Translations under genes and position numbers: made by a program | The notes under the pieces: model-generated | Databases searched by the model: none | The model's input: only the letters and a program-made list of their open reading frames with translations | Told to the model about the DNA's origin: nothing | Shown: piece by piece, positions 10,812 to 21,953 of the stretch | Numbering within the stretch: position 1 is the stretch's first letter | Layout: the number at the start of each line of letters is the position of its first letter | NCBI GenBank assembly: GCA_022560025.1 | Contig: JAFISE010000267.1 | Coordinates: 1-31,969, forward strand | Origin: Stagonosporopsis chrysanthemi | Lineage: Eukaryota; Ascomycota; Dothideomycetes; Pleosporales; Didymellaceae | DNA length: 31,969 bases | Reading direction: 5' to 3'

Positions 10812-13308
10812 CTTCACATTGACGTCGCCCGGCCCACCAGGACTCGCCAACCTGCTGCCCTACATACCACACCCCCATAACGAGACCACGACACACCACG
10901 ACCGCGACCGCGACGACCCCTACCAAACATCCTTACAGCTACGCCAGCAGCAGGCAGACGAGTACTACCGCGCCCAGCACCACCACTCGCGCGTCTCCAG
11001 CTCTCCAGAGAGTGCCGCGCATAGTTTGCGCCGCACCCCAAATTTCGAGCAGCACCAGCGCGCACGCTCCGTCGACCCCAGCCAGCAGCAGCAGCGTCTC
11101 GTGCGTTTCTCTGACGCCTCTGACGGCTCTCAACCGCCGCCTCACGTCCGCGCAGCGTCTCAGTCACACGATCCTTCTCTCTTCGAGCCTCACCCGGCGC
11201 TGCGCATCTCACGGCGCACAGCGTCTGCCATTCGCTTTGTCTTGGAAGAGGCGATTCGCGCACCGTACGCCTTCACACCGGACACGGTAGAGGAGAACGC
11301 AGCCATGTCTGACCTCATGGCAAGCAGGCCCGCCAATGGCGGCGCGCGCACCACGGGAGGCCCAACGCCCGTCACCCAGGCCGATCGATCAAACATACGG
11401 ACACCACAAATGATCATGAACGAGCGACGACAAAGGGAGGCCGCACGAAGGCAACAGACCGAGGCAGAAGAGCAGCGGAAGGCAGAGGAAGAACGCAGGA
11501 GAAGCGCCGAGAGACGAGCACAAGCTGTTGCTGGCGTAGCTGGCACAAACCCCCTTACTGAGCCTGGACAACAAAGACAACCCCAGCACGCTCCTTCACG
11601 ATCAGGCGACCAACACGTCAGATATCCCTCGACAGGCGCACCTCGTCCACCAGACGGCATGCTGCCCACGTCCAACCAGCCACAAGCCGCCGTGCCAACT
11701 GCACAGCAACCACGCTCCAGAGCCAACTCGCAGGCACAACAGCAGCCTCGTCCTGCACAGTCTGCACCCGTGTCCTCTACAGGCGAAAGACGGCAGCCTT
11801 CTGGAGGTAGCACACACGCACGACGCCCAACAGGCTCCGCTGGGTCTGCGCAAGCCGGCCCATCCACAGCCGCCCCACGTCCAGCGCCTCCACCAGACGC
11901 CCCACAGACGCAGGTTCGTGACTCCACAACGTCTACGTTTCCTCATGCTTTCGAACGCTGGGAGACGCTCTCTTCCCACTGGGAAGGTCTGACCTCCTAT
12001 TGGATACGGAGGTTGGAACAGAACACTGATGAAGTCCGCCGAGAGCCTCTGGCACAACAGATGTCACGACAAATCACGGATCTGTCAGCCGCCGGCGCGA
12101 ACTTGTTCCATGCCGTCGTTGAGCTCCAGCGTCTCCGCGCATCGTCTGAGCGCAAATTCCAGAGATGGTTTTACGAGCACCGCCAGGACCAAGAGAAAGC
12201 CCAAGAGCGCGAAGCTTCTTTTGAAACCACCCTCCAAGCGGAGCGCGAGGCGAGGCTCGCCGCTGAGGCCAACATGGAACGCATGGCCACCGAGAAGAAG
12301 AACGCCGAGCGTGCTGTATCTGAGATGAAGCGTGAGCTGCAAATCTCGAAGGAGGAAGCACGACGTGCGTGGGAAGAACTCGGAAGGCGAGAGCAAGAAG
12401 AGCGCGACCGTACCTTTTCCCTACGTGAGGGTCAGCCGACGTTGGTTGGTGGAGTACAAGTGCTGCCAATGTCACAAAGCATGGGTGGCCCAGGAAGATC
12501 TTCTGATGGAGACACATACACTGGTGCGCAGAGTAGCGGTGGCATTGAACAGCACTACTCGTACGAAGAGCCTCAATCTCCGACAGACACCGACCCGTTT
12601 ACCGAAAGACGCCACGACCATCGCGAACAGGATATTGCCAACCTCGCGCAAGGGGCCTACGTTCCATCAGGCGCTGCATCAACTTCGCAACCGGTCAGCT
12701 CCAGCTACTCCACAGCCCACCCTATTGCGCCTGGTCCCACTGTACAGTACCCGATGCCGAGCTCGCAAGGCCAACAAGCTGTACAGCCTGCGACTTCACA
12801 ACCCGAGGCTTTCTATCAGCAGCCCGAATCATATCTGCACGATGGTCGGGCCTCCGTGGCTGAGGACACGCAGTCCTACGTGACCAGCAATCAGGATGAG
12901 ACATCAGAGGGCGACGAAGAATATGCCATTGATAGTCGCGGCAACTACATCCTCGATGACGCTGGCCACCGTGTCCCATTTCGATCCCTTCAGTCCCCCA
13001 TGTCTGACGAGTACGATGTCACCGAGGACCGTCGTAGGGAGCTGGAGCATCTGCAGCGTTATGGCTCTGCTGCCAACCCTCCAAGTCAGTACGCAACGAC
13101 TGGTGCCGAGCAGGGCAGTCCGCACGGCCAGGGCTACGCAACAGACCGGCCGATGCCTGACTACAGCGGCGACGGATACGGAGACGAGTGGATCGGCATG
13201 AGGCATCACCACCCCACCAGGCTGAGTGACGTGCCTGAGGAAGACGAGAGGAGCAGAGCGAGTCCGACGAGCAGGGCGAGCGTGACAAGTCGGGGCAGGC
13301 TGTTCTAA
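10812..13308 (+). CDS. Conserved fungal low-complexity coiled-coil protein, function unknown
   Basis: I do not recognise a named family. The frame is open from 10780 to the stop at 13308, but its first in-frame ATG is at 11305 (codon 163 counted from 10819). The frame before it looks coding (HPALRISRRTASAIRFVLEE), so the true start probably lies in an upstream exon. The best model joins 10350-10471 by a 340-bp intron to 10812 and gives 872 residues. The protein has a Gln/His/Arg-rich start, a charged helix rich in Arg, Glu and Gln (about 11400-11530), a Gln/Pro/Ala-rich linker, and a conserved-looking block FERWETLSSHWEGLTSYW at about 11950. A long coiled coil follows (about 12050-12410), then a Ser/Gln/Tyr-rich acidic tail with a YAIDSRGNYILDD segment. 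No membrane helix or signal peptide is seen. A scaffold or cytoskeletal role is possible but is a guess. Confidence 0.75.
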
Positions 13309-13750
13309 GCTTCAAGCTCCTACCAACATTGACTGCGTGTATCGACGTTTGCTTCGGGCCCACATATCTTACCGCAAGCATATTTCACCTGACATATTTT
13401 GTCGACGCATCTGCACAAACATCTAATATTTGCTGCGACCTACTTTCACAATACCCTTCTCTGACATCCTTTAGGATGTCTACGTGCGTTTTGTTTGATA
13501 TTGGCGCGAAACACCCCATGTACTAGTACTGGTCAGTCTGTCTGCGGGCATGGTGTTTAAAGGGCGGCTTATGTGGTGCATGGAACAAGTGGAGGGGTAA
13601 TTGGAACTTTAGGAGAGAACAGGGATGTGTTAATACGATTGTTCTGACGTTTGGAGCGTTTTCTGTTACTTGCCTATTTGTAGTGAAGTCTGTATGAAAG
13701 GCCTCGAGCGAGGGTAAGTGCTTCTCAGCGACTATCAGATTTGACCACGA
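13309..13750. other. Intergenic, 3' flank of the coiled-coil gene
   Basis: AT-richer sequence after the stop codon at 13308. Nothing recognisable is seen before the minisatellite that begins at 13751. Confidence 0.5.
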
Positions 13751-13840
13751 CAGCAGCATCTCACCAGCAGCATCTCACCAGCAGCATCTCACCAGCAGCA
13801 TCTCACCAGCAGCATCTCACCAGCAGCATCTCACCAGCAT
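13751..13840 (+). repeat. 14-bp minisatellite, six full copies plus a partial
   Basis: The unit CAGCAGCATCTCAC is repeated head to tail without any mismatch at 13751-13764, 13765-13778, 13779-13792, 13793-13806, 13807-13820 and 13821-13834, then CAGCAT. The unit length is not a multiple of three and the array lies between genes, so it is non-coding. Perfect identity points to recent expansion or active slippage. Confidence 0.95.
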
Positions 13841-14313
13841 CCGTATGCAAGGCTCCAAGCCTGCTCCGCAGTCGCTTGGCACCTGAGTTTTGAAGCAACA
13901 TCCACCTCGTGCGACGGTGCGTGTTCAGCCGCACAGTCTATGCAGAGTCATCCAATCGCGCGTCACCGTGGCGCTCCATAGTGGCCTTGCGCGAAGCTGA
14001 ACCCCATCCAGGCCCGACCAGGGATGATATCAAACACACACTACAGTATGCACGCGGGAATCGGATCGGGCGGGACGCACCTCAGTCTGGGGATGCAATT
14101 CGCCGAGAGGTGGTGTTCAGCTCTTGGCTGCGATGCAGGCCAGCGCACCAACGCCCTGTCCGAAGCATACATACAGAGGAGGAAGGTTGAACGGATGATA
14201 CATACCCGTGGGCATCTTGAACTCTGCCGGGCTCGACAAATGATAACCGACAATCTTCTCTCTACCGTGGTATTATCATACAGGCCATCTATGCGCGTCG
14301 GCTCCTCATCACC
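13841..14313. other. Intergenic, upstream of the membrane-protein gene
   Basis: This is the probable promoter and leader of the gene starting at 14314. Short open frames are present but none is convincing. Confidence 0.45.
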
Positions 14314-16563
14314 ATGGAGCACTCCAAGGAAACTACCTCCTCAAACACCAACGTACCTTTGCACAACCATGGGAAAGCCGATGAGTACATTCAACACTTT
14401 CAGGTGCCGGCAGAACCTAGCATGAACTTCTGCCCACCTTCCCACAGAAGCGTGGTTGCCAAACTGGGGCTATGGAACATGTTTGTACTCGCCATCGGCG
14501 CAATTGCAAGCTTTCTAGCCATGGCTTTCCTGGCCCTGCTATGGGCTGGATCAGAAAGCGCGAGAAAGGGCGACCCTACGCCGCGGCTATGGTTCTACAT
14601 CGTCGACAACGGCTGGGCAACACGAGTCGTCACGGTAGCTTCAGTACTCATCCGACTCGCAACGGCCGCACAAATGGGCGTCTTTGCCGCTCTCCTCGCG
14701 GCCTGGGTTCTTGAGACGACGGGTGCGTCTGCAGAACACCTGCCCATGCTGTCTGTCATTCGCACTGTCAACAACGGGCCGCAATCGCACATTTGGAACG
14801 TTTTCCATACCCTACACGTAGGATCGAGATACTTCTACTCGGCTATGGTCGTTTTAGCCATCCTCGATGCCCTCGCGCTGCAATTTACCTCCACGCTGCT
14901 TATCACCGATTTCCAGACCGTAGCTATCGTGCCGGGAGCCATCCAACGCTCGATCCATTACGCCCCGTATAACCCAGACGATGAGCAAGCTGGCAACGTC
15001 CAGGCAGGAACTGGAGTCGACTTCTTCCAGGCCGGGCCTGCTGCGTATGCTCGATTTGCGGAATGGGCGGAGGAACCGCATCTTGATACCGAGTATGCTG
15101 ATACTGGAGCTATTTTGCGTGCTTTCTTGCCATTCGGTTCATCAGATGACAGAAGTGTGCTACGTGCCTATGATGGACCAGCCACCGTTGTCGACTCACG
15201 CATCCGATGTGTGCTCCCGTCAATCGATATCCATAACATCACATTCTTGTCCCAGTCTTCAGGGGGAAGCAGGTCCAACTACGAGATTGCGATTGCAGGG
15301 AAAGCGGGCATCCAAGGCCGCGTGCCAGGTCAGATAGATCAGGAGGAACAATCAGTCACCGATGGCCTGGAAGGAATGTTTTCTATAAGCGTGGTGGCCA
15401 GGATATACTACGCGAATGCCACAGACTGGCGCCTATCCTACGCACTAGTCCCGTCATTCTCCGAGGTGTCGGGGTTCTCCAATAACGTTCTAGCTCCCGA
15501 AAATACGGGCTTTGCGACGCTACTCCTGATGAATGCGACAGGCAGTGGATGGCAGGAGGTACTTGACAATGTTACCAACTACTCAACCACTCAAGAGAAC
15601 CTCATTGTAGGCCCGTTTGAATGGAACCAGACGTCTTCAGGACTGTGGACAGACTTGAAGCCATCCAATTCAACCGCAGACATTGGCGTCAGCGCGACGC
15701 TGTGCTTCGCCAACTTCGAGTCTAACAACTATGTCGTTCACGCAGACGGGGGCGAAGACTTCACCGAGCCCAAGAACATGACGTGGATTGCAGAAGCGCA
15801 CACCTACAGCACCTCCACTGTGCGCCAGATGCTGGACACATGGAGCAAAGACCTAACTCCCAAACAACGCGGCATTCTGCGCCTCCACGCGCCCACCGAC
15901 GGCAACTGGAGCGCGCTCAAAATCCCCGACACAGACTCTGACTACATCACCACCCCAGCAACAACCGGACTGCGCAAACTCATTAACCCAGACGCCTACG
16001 CCAGCTACTCCCCAACTCTCGGAACGGGATTCGGCGCGTCGGCGGCCTTGACTCCCTTCTCGGCTTACAACGGCGTGCACAAGACGCACGCTGCGCTCTT
16101 CCAGGACATAATAAAGCTCACCGGGAACCCCGCGCTCGCATTCCAAGCCTTCTTCACCACCATCGAGCAGATGACGTTCTACGATCTGCTGCCGCAGTTC
16201 GACATCACCGGCAACGCGAGCTACTCGCTGTCACAGCGCGTCGAAGTGCCGGCGCAGTGGGTGGGCTTTGGCGTCGTCATGGGCCTGCTGGTGCTGCATG
16301 CCGCGCTGCTGGTCACAGCCGTGGCGCTTTTCCTGGCAAAGACGGAGCACTCACTGCTGGGTAATGCGTGGCAGGCTGTCGCGCAGGTTAGCTCGAGTGA
16401 TACGTTGGCGACGGTGCATTGGGCGTCCAATATGACGGATTTGGAGGTCAAGCGGCTGCTGAGGATGAGCAGCTATGAGGAGAATGAGGTAGTGCTGAGG
16501 ACTGGGGCGGGTGGTGGGAGGAGTCAGGCTGTGTATCGGAGAGGAACGGGAGAGTATTCTTAG
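14314..16563 (+). CDS. Fungal integral membrane protein with large glycosylated ectodomain, function unknown
   Basis: Single-exon gene of 749 residues; the ATG sits in a good context (CACCATGG). Hydrophobic segments lie at about 52-79, 102-132, 174-198 and 649-676. Between the third and fourth is a region of some 450 residues with many N-glycosylation sequons (for example NITF, NATD, NVTN, NYST, NQTS, NSTA, NMTW, NASY), so it most likely faces the cell exterior or a lumen. The short C-terminal tail after the last helix is predicted to be cytosolic. The pattern (three helices, large ectodomain, one helix) recurs in uncharacterised Pezizomycotina membrane proteins; I cannot assign a substrate or partner. 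The gene converges on the P450 gene, with only 183 bp between the stop codons. Confidence 0.86.
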   Translation: MEHSKETTSSNTNVPLHNHGKADEYIQHFQVPAEPSMNFCPPSHRSVVAKLGLWNMFVLAIGAIASFLAMAFLALLWAGSESARKGDPTPRLWFYIVDNGWATRVVTVASVLIRLATAAQMGVFAALLAAWVLETTGASAEHLPMLSVIRTVNNGPQSHIWNVFHTLHVGSRYFYSAMVVLAILDALALQFTSTLLITDFQTVAIVPGAIQRSIHYAPYNPDDEQAGNVQAGTGVDFFQAGPAAYARFAEWAEEPHLDTEYADTGAILRAFLPFGSSDDRSVLRAYDGPATVVDSRIRCVLPSIDIHNITFLSQSSGGSRSNYEIAIAGKAGIQGRVPGQIDQEEQSVTDGLEGMFSISVVARIYYANATDWRLSYALVPSFSEVSGFSNNVLAPENTGFATLLLMNATGSGWQEVLDNVTNYSTTQENLIVGPFEWNQTSSGLWTDLKPSNSTADIGVSATLCFANFESNNYVVHADGGEDFTEPKNMTWIAEAHTYSTSTVRQMLDTWSKDLTPKQRGILRLHAPTDGNWSALKIPDTDSDYITTPATTGLRKLINPDAYASYSPTLGTGFGASAALTPFSAYNGVHKTHAALFQDIIKLTGNPALAFQAFFTTIEQMTFYDLLPQFDITGNASYSLSQRVEVPAQWVGFGVVMGLLVLHAALLVTAVALFLAKTEHSLLGNAWQAVAQVSSSDTLATVHWASNMTDLEVKRLLRMSSYEENEVVLRTGAGGGRSQAVYRRGTGEYS

Positions 16564-16746
16564 GTCTTGCTGGGAGGTAGGTCATGCTCAGAAGTGGGGT
16601 CTTGTATCTTCCTTGTCCATATATGCGTTGTATGTGCGAGTTGCTAGTAATTATTTGTACGTCTTGATAGTGGCATAACTGACCTTGAACTCATGCAGTG
16701 AGATATCTAAATGAGTCCATATTTACATGCAAACTGACGCCCACGA
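16564..16746. terminator. Shared 3' region of two convergent genes
   Basis: The two stop codons face each other across 183 bp, so both transcripts must end within or past this AT-rich stretch. No specific polyadenylation signal is assigned. Confidence 0.35.
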
Positions 16747-18603
16747 TTAGACGGTCGTCGTTCCAAAAACTTTCCTACGTCTCACGCGCGTAGGCATACC
16801 CTCCCTCGGCTTTCCTGAAGTCAGCAGAATCTGGTACATAGGATCGCCGAACACCTCTTGGGGACCCTTGCGAAAGCTGCTGTCCCGATTCCAGAACGAC
16901 CCATCGTTGCTCAGTGCATCCAGTTCGTCAAAGACAGCGCGCACGTCAAACTCGCGCAGCGTGAGTGCAAGCACAGTCTTGAGCTCGATCAGACTAAGCT
17001 CCTGGCCTATGCAATTACGAGGACCCCTCTCGAATGGCCGCCATGCGTCACCAGGTAGTTTTGCAGCATTCTCGGGTAAGAAACGCGCGGGGTTGAATTC
17101 GTCCACGTCTTCGCCCCAGATCTTCCTTGAACGGCCCATGGCGAATGCAGAGGTCCATACGTTGCAGCCCTCTGTGGGAAGTTGATCGCCACTCACAGGA
17201 TCCCGAATAAAGAAGTCCTTGCGTCCGAGTCTGACGGCCGATGCTGGGGCCCAGAGCCGGAGGACTTCTTTGATGACAGCAAGGAGGTAATCGAGTTTTT
17301 TGACCACATAGGGGTTCTTTCGAAGCTGGCCCTCGGCGCCGACGTCACTGCCGAAGACTTCGTCGAGTTCCTTACGAACGGCTGCAAGGGCGTCTGGGTG
17401 TTCAGCGAGTAGCTTGTAGCAGTAGCATAGCGTCGAAGATGTAGTGTCATGTCCGGCGACCAGAAGAACTATAATGTTGTCAATGGCGGATTTTCGAAAC
17501 TCTGCGTTCATTGTCGTTGAGCTGGTATCAGGCTGGTCGCTGAGCTCCTTGGCATACAACTCGAGGGCCAGATCAACTCCGACCTTGCTTCGATGAGCCT
17601 TGGACACTTCAGACTTGCCGGCGGCGAATCTGTCGTCCAAGATGTTACCGATGTACGAGATCATTTTCGATCGATAGTATTTCGTCACGATTGGTCGTAG
17701 CAGACTGTAACGGTGGAAGGGATTGATGGACTGGAAATCGATGGCCCAAGAAAGTGCAGCTCTCATCCACGTGACAAATTCACTGCCAGTGGTAAGACAT
17801 TGAAAGTCGTGACCACAAACAGCCTTGCCGATGACGTCAATTGTGATCTTGGTCGCCTGGCATAATATTAGTGAAGTTCGGGTCTTGTAACCATCAGCAT
17901 ACCTCTTCCTCCATCCTGAAGATTCGATCATCAGTTGAGTGCTCATCAAGCAACTTGATGAAGTCCTTGGTGCAGTCGACGATCATAGGGACTTGGCTGA
18001 TAAGATGCTGTACAGAGAATCCCGGGTTGAAAGCGCTTCTCCACTTTTTCCACAATGGCCCGCTTGTTGTCAGCATGTTTACCTTGCCCATGAATGGTTC
18101 CAGTGCATCCACCAAGGTGGGGTGCTTGAGCAGATTGGCTTGTTCGACCTGACGAGCTGCATCTCTGGATTGAAGAATCTCAGCGGGATCTTCGAGGTTC
18201 TTTTGTGGAACTTACGGATCCGTAATCACTAAAGAGACGACGGAAGCCGGGCGTGAGTCGAGGTAGTAGACAGGCGGTAAGTCGTATTCGCGCACAAGTT
18301 GGGCTGACAACGTGTGTGGATGTGCGCGACGCGGCAGCTTTGCAGCGGTCTTGCCCAGCGATATGAGATGTCCGAATATTAGAGAGTGTGGCGGACCAGG
18401 CTTTGTCTCGTTAGTGATGTAGTCGATACTGAGACAGTCTGGATTTTGTGCTCCTCTATGATCGAAGAGAAAGAGGGGCAGGGACTCACAAGGTTTTGGT
18501 ATCGCCATCGATCTCTGAACAACGCTACAAGCTTTGCTGCAAGCCAGACGCAAAGGATGGTTGTTATTGTCGAAAAGACAGTGTAGTCATCAAAGAAGCT
18601 CAT
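16747..18603 (-). CDS. Cytochrome P450 monooxygenase
   Basis: Microsomal haem-thiolate monooxygenase of 556 residues. The four exons are 18603-18490, 18400-18216, 18164-17903 and 17856-16747, and the introns are 89, 51 and 46 bp. Residues 9-29 are an N-terminal membrane anchor. The proline-rich hinge PGPPHSLIFGHL follows directly after the first intron, which uses an AAG acceptor behind an ACTAACG branch site. The C-helix motif is WKKWR. The I-helix oxygen-activation motif AGHDTT is at 321-326, the K-helix ExxR (EVLR) at 384-387 and the haem loop FERGPRNCIG ends near 471 with Cys469 as the iron ligand. All key residues are present, so it should be active. It most resembles CYP59-type enzymes (StcS/AflN relatives) in my recollection, but no polyketide synthase or other pathway gene lies nearby. 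Substrate unknown. Confidence 0.92.
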
Positions 18604-20082
18604 GTTGTGATGTTTGCGAGACGGTATATTCGAATCGATGCAACTCAATGGATGGTGCAGATGCTTTGGCACCACGCGGGCGCTTGTGGCTTGCAGCTGT
18701 TGAGGCTGCAGTACTCACCACGGTGGCAGGATCCCGCATACGTTGAAGCTCGCTGTATTCGACGTGCACAGTTTTGAAGTAACAAGGTATGGTGAGGGTA
18801 GATGCAGCAAAACACCTACGCACCTGCTCATTTACACAACTGCTGACTAAACGCAGCATTTCGGAAGACCTTCACAACGGCTTTGCGCGAGATTTCCCAA
18901 GTAGCAGTAGGTAAAGCATTACATCGGCTTCTAATGATCGACAAAGTTGCACTAGAATCCCTCACAGGCACGGTGCGCAATTGAGGATTCAATATGCGCC
19001 CCTTTCGCACGTAACCTAAAGTGACGCCCACGATGACGCCAAACCTTTATACTTTGTTCTTATAAAAGCAGTGGTCTGGTATAGATGGAGCTGAAGCTCA
19101 ACGAAACCAAAGTTCGAGGTTGTTCCTGGACGCATTGCATCTGAATGCAAATGGTGTTTTCATGCAGGCGACTGGGGTTGGGCGCCTGCGCGCCTGCGCC
19201 TTTCCCAGCCTGATCTCCGCGCACTGGGCCGATCATCTCCTAGTGGGAACGACGTCCGTCCCAACATGCACCGACCGCTTCGCTGTGCATGCGGTGTCGG
19301 AGGACAGACGCGTGGCGCCGTTGTGCACCGCACTTGTTCCGGTCGCTGTTGACAACAATGTTTGCGGGCGCTGTGACGATTACACAAGCTGCATGCAGGT
19401 TACAATTGCATGAAAATCCATTGCGCTACAGACGCATTGCGAATTGGCTGTCATAGGTTATCTCGCAGCGGGTGGCGGGTTTCGCATTGAGCGTTTCGCC
19501 TTCGAATGGTCGTGCCATCCCAGTCCTCTTGTTGCTCCCCTGAAGCTTGCTGTTCTCGACGGCAACGGACGATTCCTTCACCACGTGTCACACTACTCAA
19601 CGCGTCCAGGAACTGAGCTTTGCTTTACCTCACTGCCAGCTCCAAACAGCCACATCCTGCGCTCGACTCTCTCCTGCCTTTCTTCGCATACCGTACGGTG
19701 GACCTGACAGCCGTACCTTGCAGTAGCGCTGAGACGAGTCGGCCGCTGTACCGCGGCTAACTTGGAAGGTCCGACCTAATCTCCCCACACGGACCCTGAG
19801 CCATTCACTCAATCCATTGCGTGGCCCCACTCAACTTGCGCGCCTGCTTGAGGGACCTGACTGATCAAACTGATCTCCGGCAGCCCTCCTTCAATCTCGT
19901 TCGCTGTCTATCGTCACTGTTTTCAAACCGCTCCCGTGAGCGCGGGACAGGGTACCCAGCTTTTGCAACCCAAGGCCCAGGCTGCTTGCTCCGCAACTGC
20001 TCTCCTTTCTCCCGGCTGCCAAATTACGCGCACACAGTGCCTGCCACCCACTGTTATAACGGGCTCGTCCCGCGTGATCAGG
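18604..20082. other. Divergent intergenic region between the P450 and septin-like genes
   Basis: These 1.5 kb must contain both promoters because the genes point away from each other. A TATAAAAG sequence at 19061-19068 is about 1 kb from the septin-like start and cannot be assigned. The last 150 bp before 20083 are pyrimidine-rich. No gene is supported. Confidence 0.5.
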
Positions 20083-21953
20083 ATGGCTGGTACTACTCCT
20101 TCCAATATACACTCTAATACCTACACCAAGGACGGTTCGCCCGATCCATCAGCCGCGCCCACGACCAACGGAGACTTTCAAGCAGCTGCAGCACGCAGAT
20201 CCAGCTTCTCTTTCCTTCGGAAGCGGTCTTCTGAGAGCAAAGTCACCACGTCACGCGCGCCCAGCATGAGTCGCAAGCAGAAGGCTCTTGCCCAAGAGGA
20301 GGCTCTGCGGAAGCAGCGAGAGGCAGCAATGCTGCCTAAGGAGCCTCCCCGCCTCCCATCACACTCGCCTCTTCCCCAGATCGCCAGCTTTGGAGGAGAG
20401 CACCGCCCCGATTCTGTTGCCATTGTCTCCAACAAGGTCGGTAATTATAGTACAAACTTCAGCAGACCATCAGTCGAGCAATACAGAATGGCGGCACCTG
20501 TCGCCAACCTCGCCGTGATGCCGCCTGTCTCTAGTAGCTCGCACTCATTCATCGACACCGACCCGTACGCTAGGACAGAGAGCATGACAAATCGCGGCCG
20601 TTTCAGCTACGCCAGCAGCCAGATCAGCGCTGTCAACAGCCCCCGCCGTGTGCGCAAGAAGAAACAGCCCACTCCTTTCAAGTACGTGAAATGTTCTGTC
20701 CGCGCTCATTCACACTGACTTTGAACAGCATCCTTGTACTCGGTACCAAAGGCAGCGGCAAGTCATCATTCATTGAATTCCTCCGCACTGCGCTTGCATT
20801 GCCCTCCAGGAAGCGCCCTCACACTCCTTCCCCTCCTCCCAGCGCTGTCGCCGAAGACTCGCCTTTCACCTCGCAATACTTGGAGACGGAGGTCGATGGC
20901 GAGAGAGTCGGTGTCACTCTCTGGGATTCCGAGGGACTTGAGAAGAACATTGTCGACTTCCAATTGCCCACTGTCACTTCATTCCTCGAGTCCAAGTTCG
21001 AAGACACCTTTGGTGAAGAACAAAAGGTCATTCGTTCACCGGGCGTCAGCGATACCCACATCCACTGCGTCTTCTTGATTCTCGACCCGGCGCGCCTTGA
21101 CGCAAACATTGCTGAGGCCCGCAAGAAGTCGAATGTCATCAATGTTGGCAGTGCCATCTTTGGCGGACTGGACGAGAGCCTGGATCTTAATGTGCTGCGC
21201 GAGCTGCAAACCAGAACGACCGTCGTCCCCATCATCAGCAAGGCGGACACCATTACTGGAGCACATATGCGCCACCTCAAGAAGATGGTCTGGGATACGA
21301 TCAAGCGAGCAAAGTTGGATCCTTTGGAAGCACTGAACCTTGACGAGTTCGAGGATGACGATACCGACCGGCTGGATGAGCGAGACGAAGATGAATATGC
21401 ACAGAGTTCAGACAACGAAGGCAAGGCAGATGTGTTGAACAAGATCCTCGGACGCTCATCCTCTGAAGCGGCTCGCTCCATTGCCTCGTCACGCTCGTCC
21501 TCTGCCTCGCATTCCCCGCCGTCATCCCCACCGAACGTTCGCAGGAACCACAGCCGCAAGCCGTCAGCGATATCCGCATCAATACATAAGGAAGATGCTG
21601 AGACACCATTCCTTCCACTAAGCATTATCTCGCCAGATCCGTACGAACCGGATGTTATCGGCCGCAAGTTCCCATGGGGCTTCGCAGATCCTTACAACCC
21701 CGAGCACTGCGACTTTGTCCGACTTCGAGAAAGCGTATTCAGCGAGTGGCGATCAGAGCTCCGCGAAGCAAGTCGCGAGCAGTGGTACGAGGGATGGCGA
21801 ACAAACCGGCTGCAAAAGGGCAACAACCCTAGGAGACGCGTTCCCCCGTCCGATGGTCTTGCTACACAGCAACCAGCTCCCTTCTCTCCCCCGACTGGAC
21901 GCACATCGACCGCGGGGAGCCAGTATCGTCCTTATCGTCCCGACAATCTTTAA
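20083..21953 (+). CDS. Septin-like GTPase with long N-terminal extension
   Basis: Septin-fold P-loop protein of 607 residues in two exons (20083-20681 and 20729-21953) around a 47-bp GT-AG intron. Splicing creates PFNILVLGTKGSGKSS, the G1 loop (GTKGSGKS, 205-212). The G3 position reads DSEG (266-269) where septins usually have DTPG. G4 is SKAD (370-373). Near the C-terminus GRKFPWGFADPYNPEHCDF matches the septin unique element. The first 200 residues are disordered, basic and Ser-rich, with a short charged helix. An acidic Ser-rich insert (about 400-470) follows the G4 region, and no C-terminal coiled coil is seen. It is therefore a divergent septin relative, not a core septin. A role in septation or cortical organisation is inferred from the fold. 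The ATG at 20083 is the first in this frame. Confidence 0.9.

Noticed and set aside
10164..10850. 228-codon minus-strand frame upstream of the coiled-coil gene
   Set aside because: GC-rich sequence with no conserved motif. It lies over the presumed promoter and 5' region of the plus-strand gene.
11190..11927. 245-codon minus-strand frame inside the coiled-coil gene
   Set aside because: Antisense shadow of a Gln/Ala/Pro-rich coding region; the Cys/Ala/Gly-rich translation is typical of such shadows.
16747..18603. P450 as part of a secondary-metabolite cluster
   Set aside because: No polyketide synthase, peptide synthetase, terpene cyclase or pathway regulator lies within the window.
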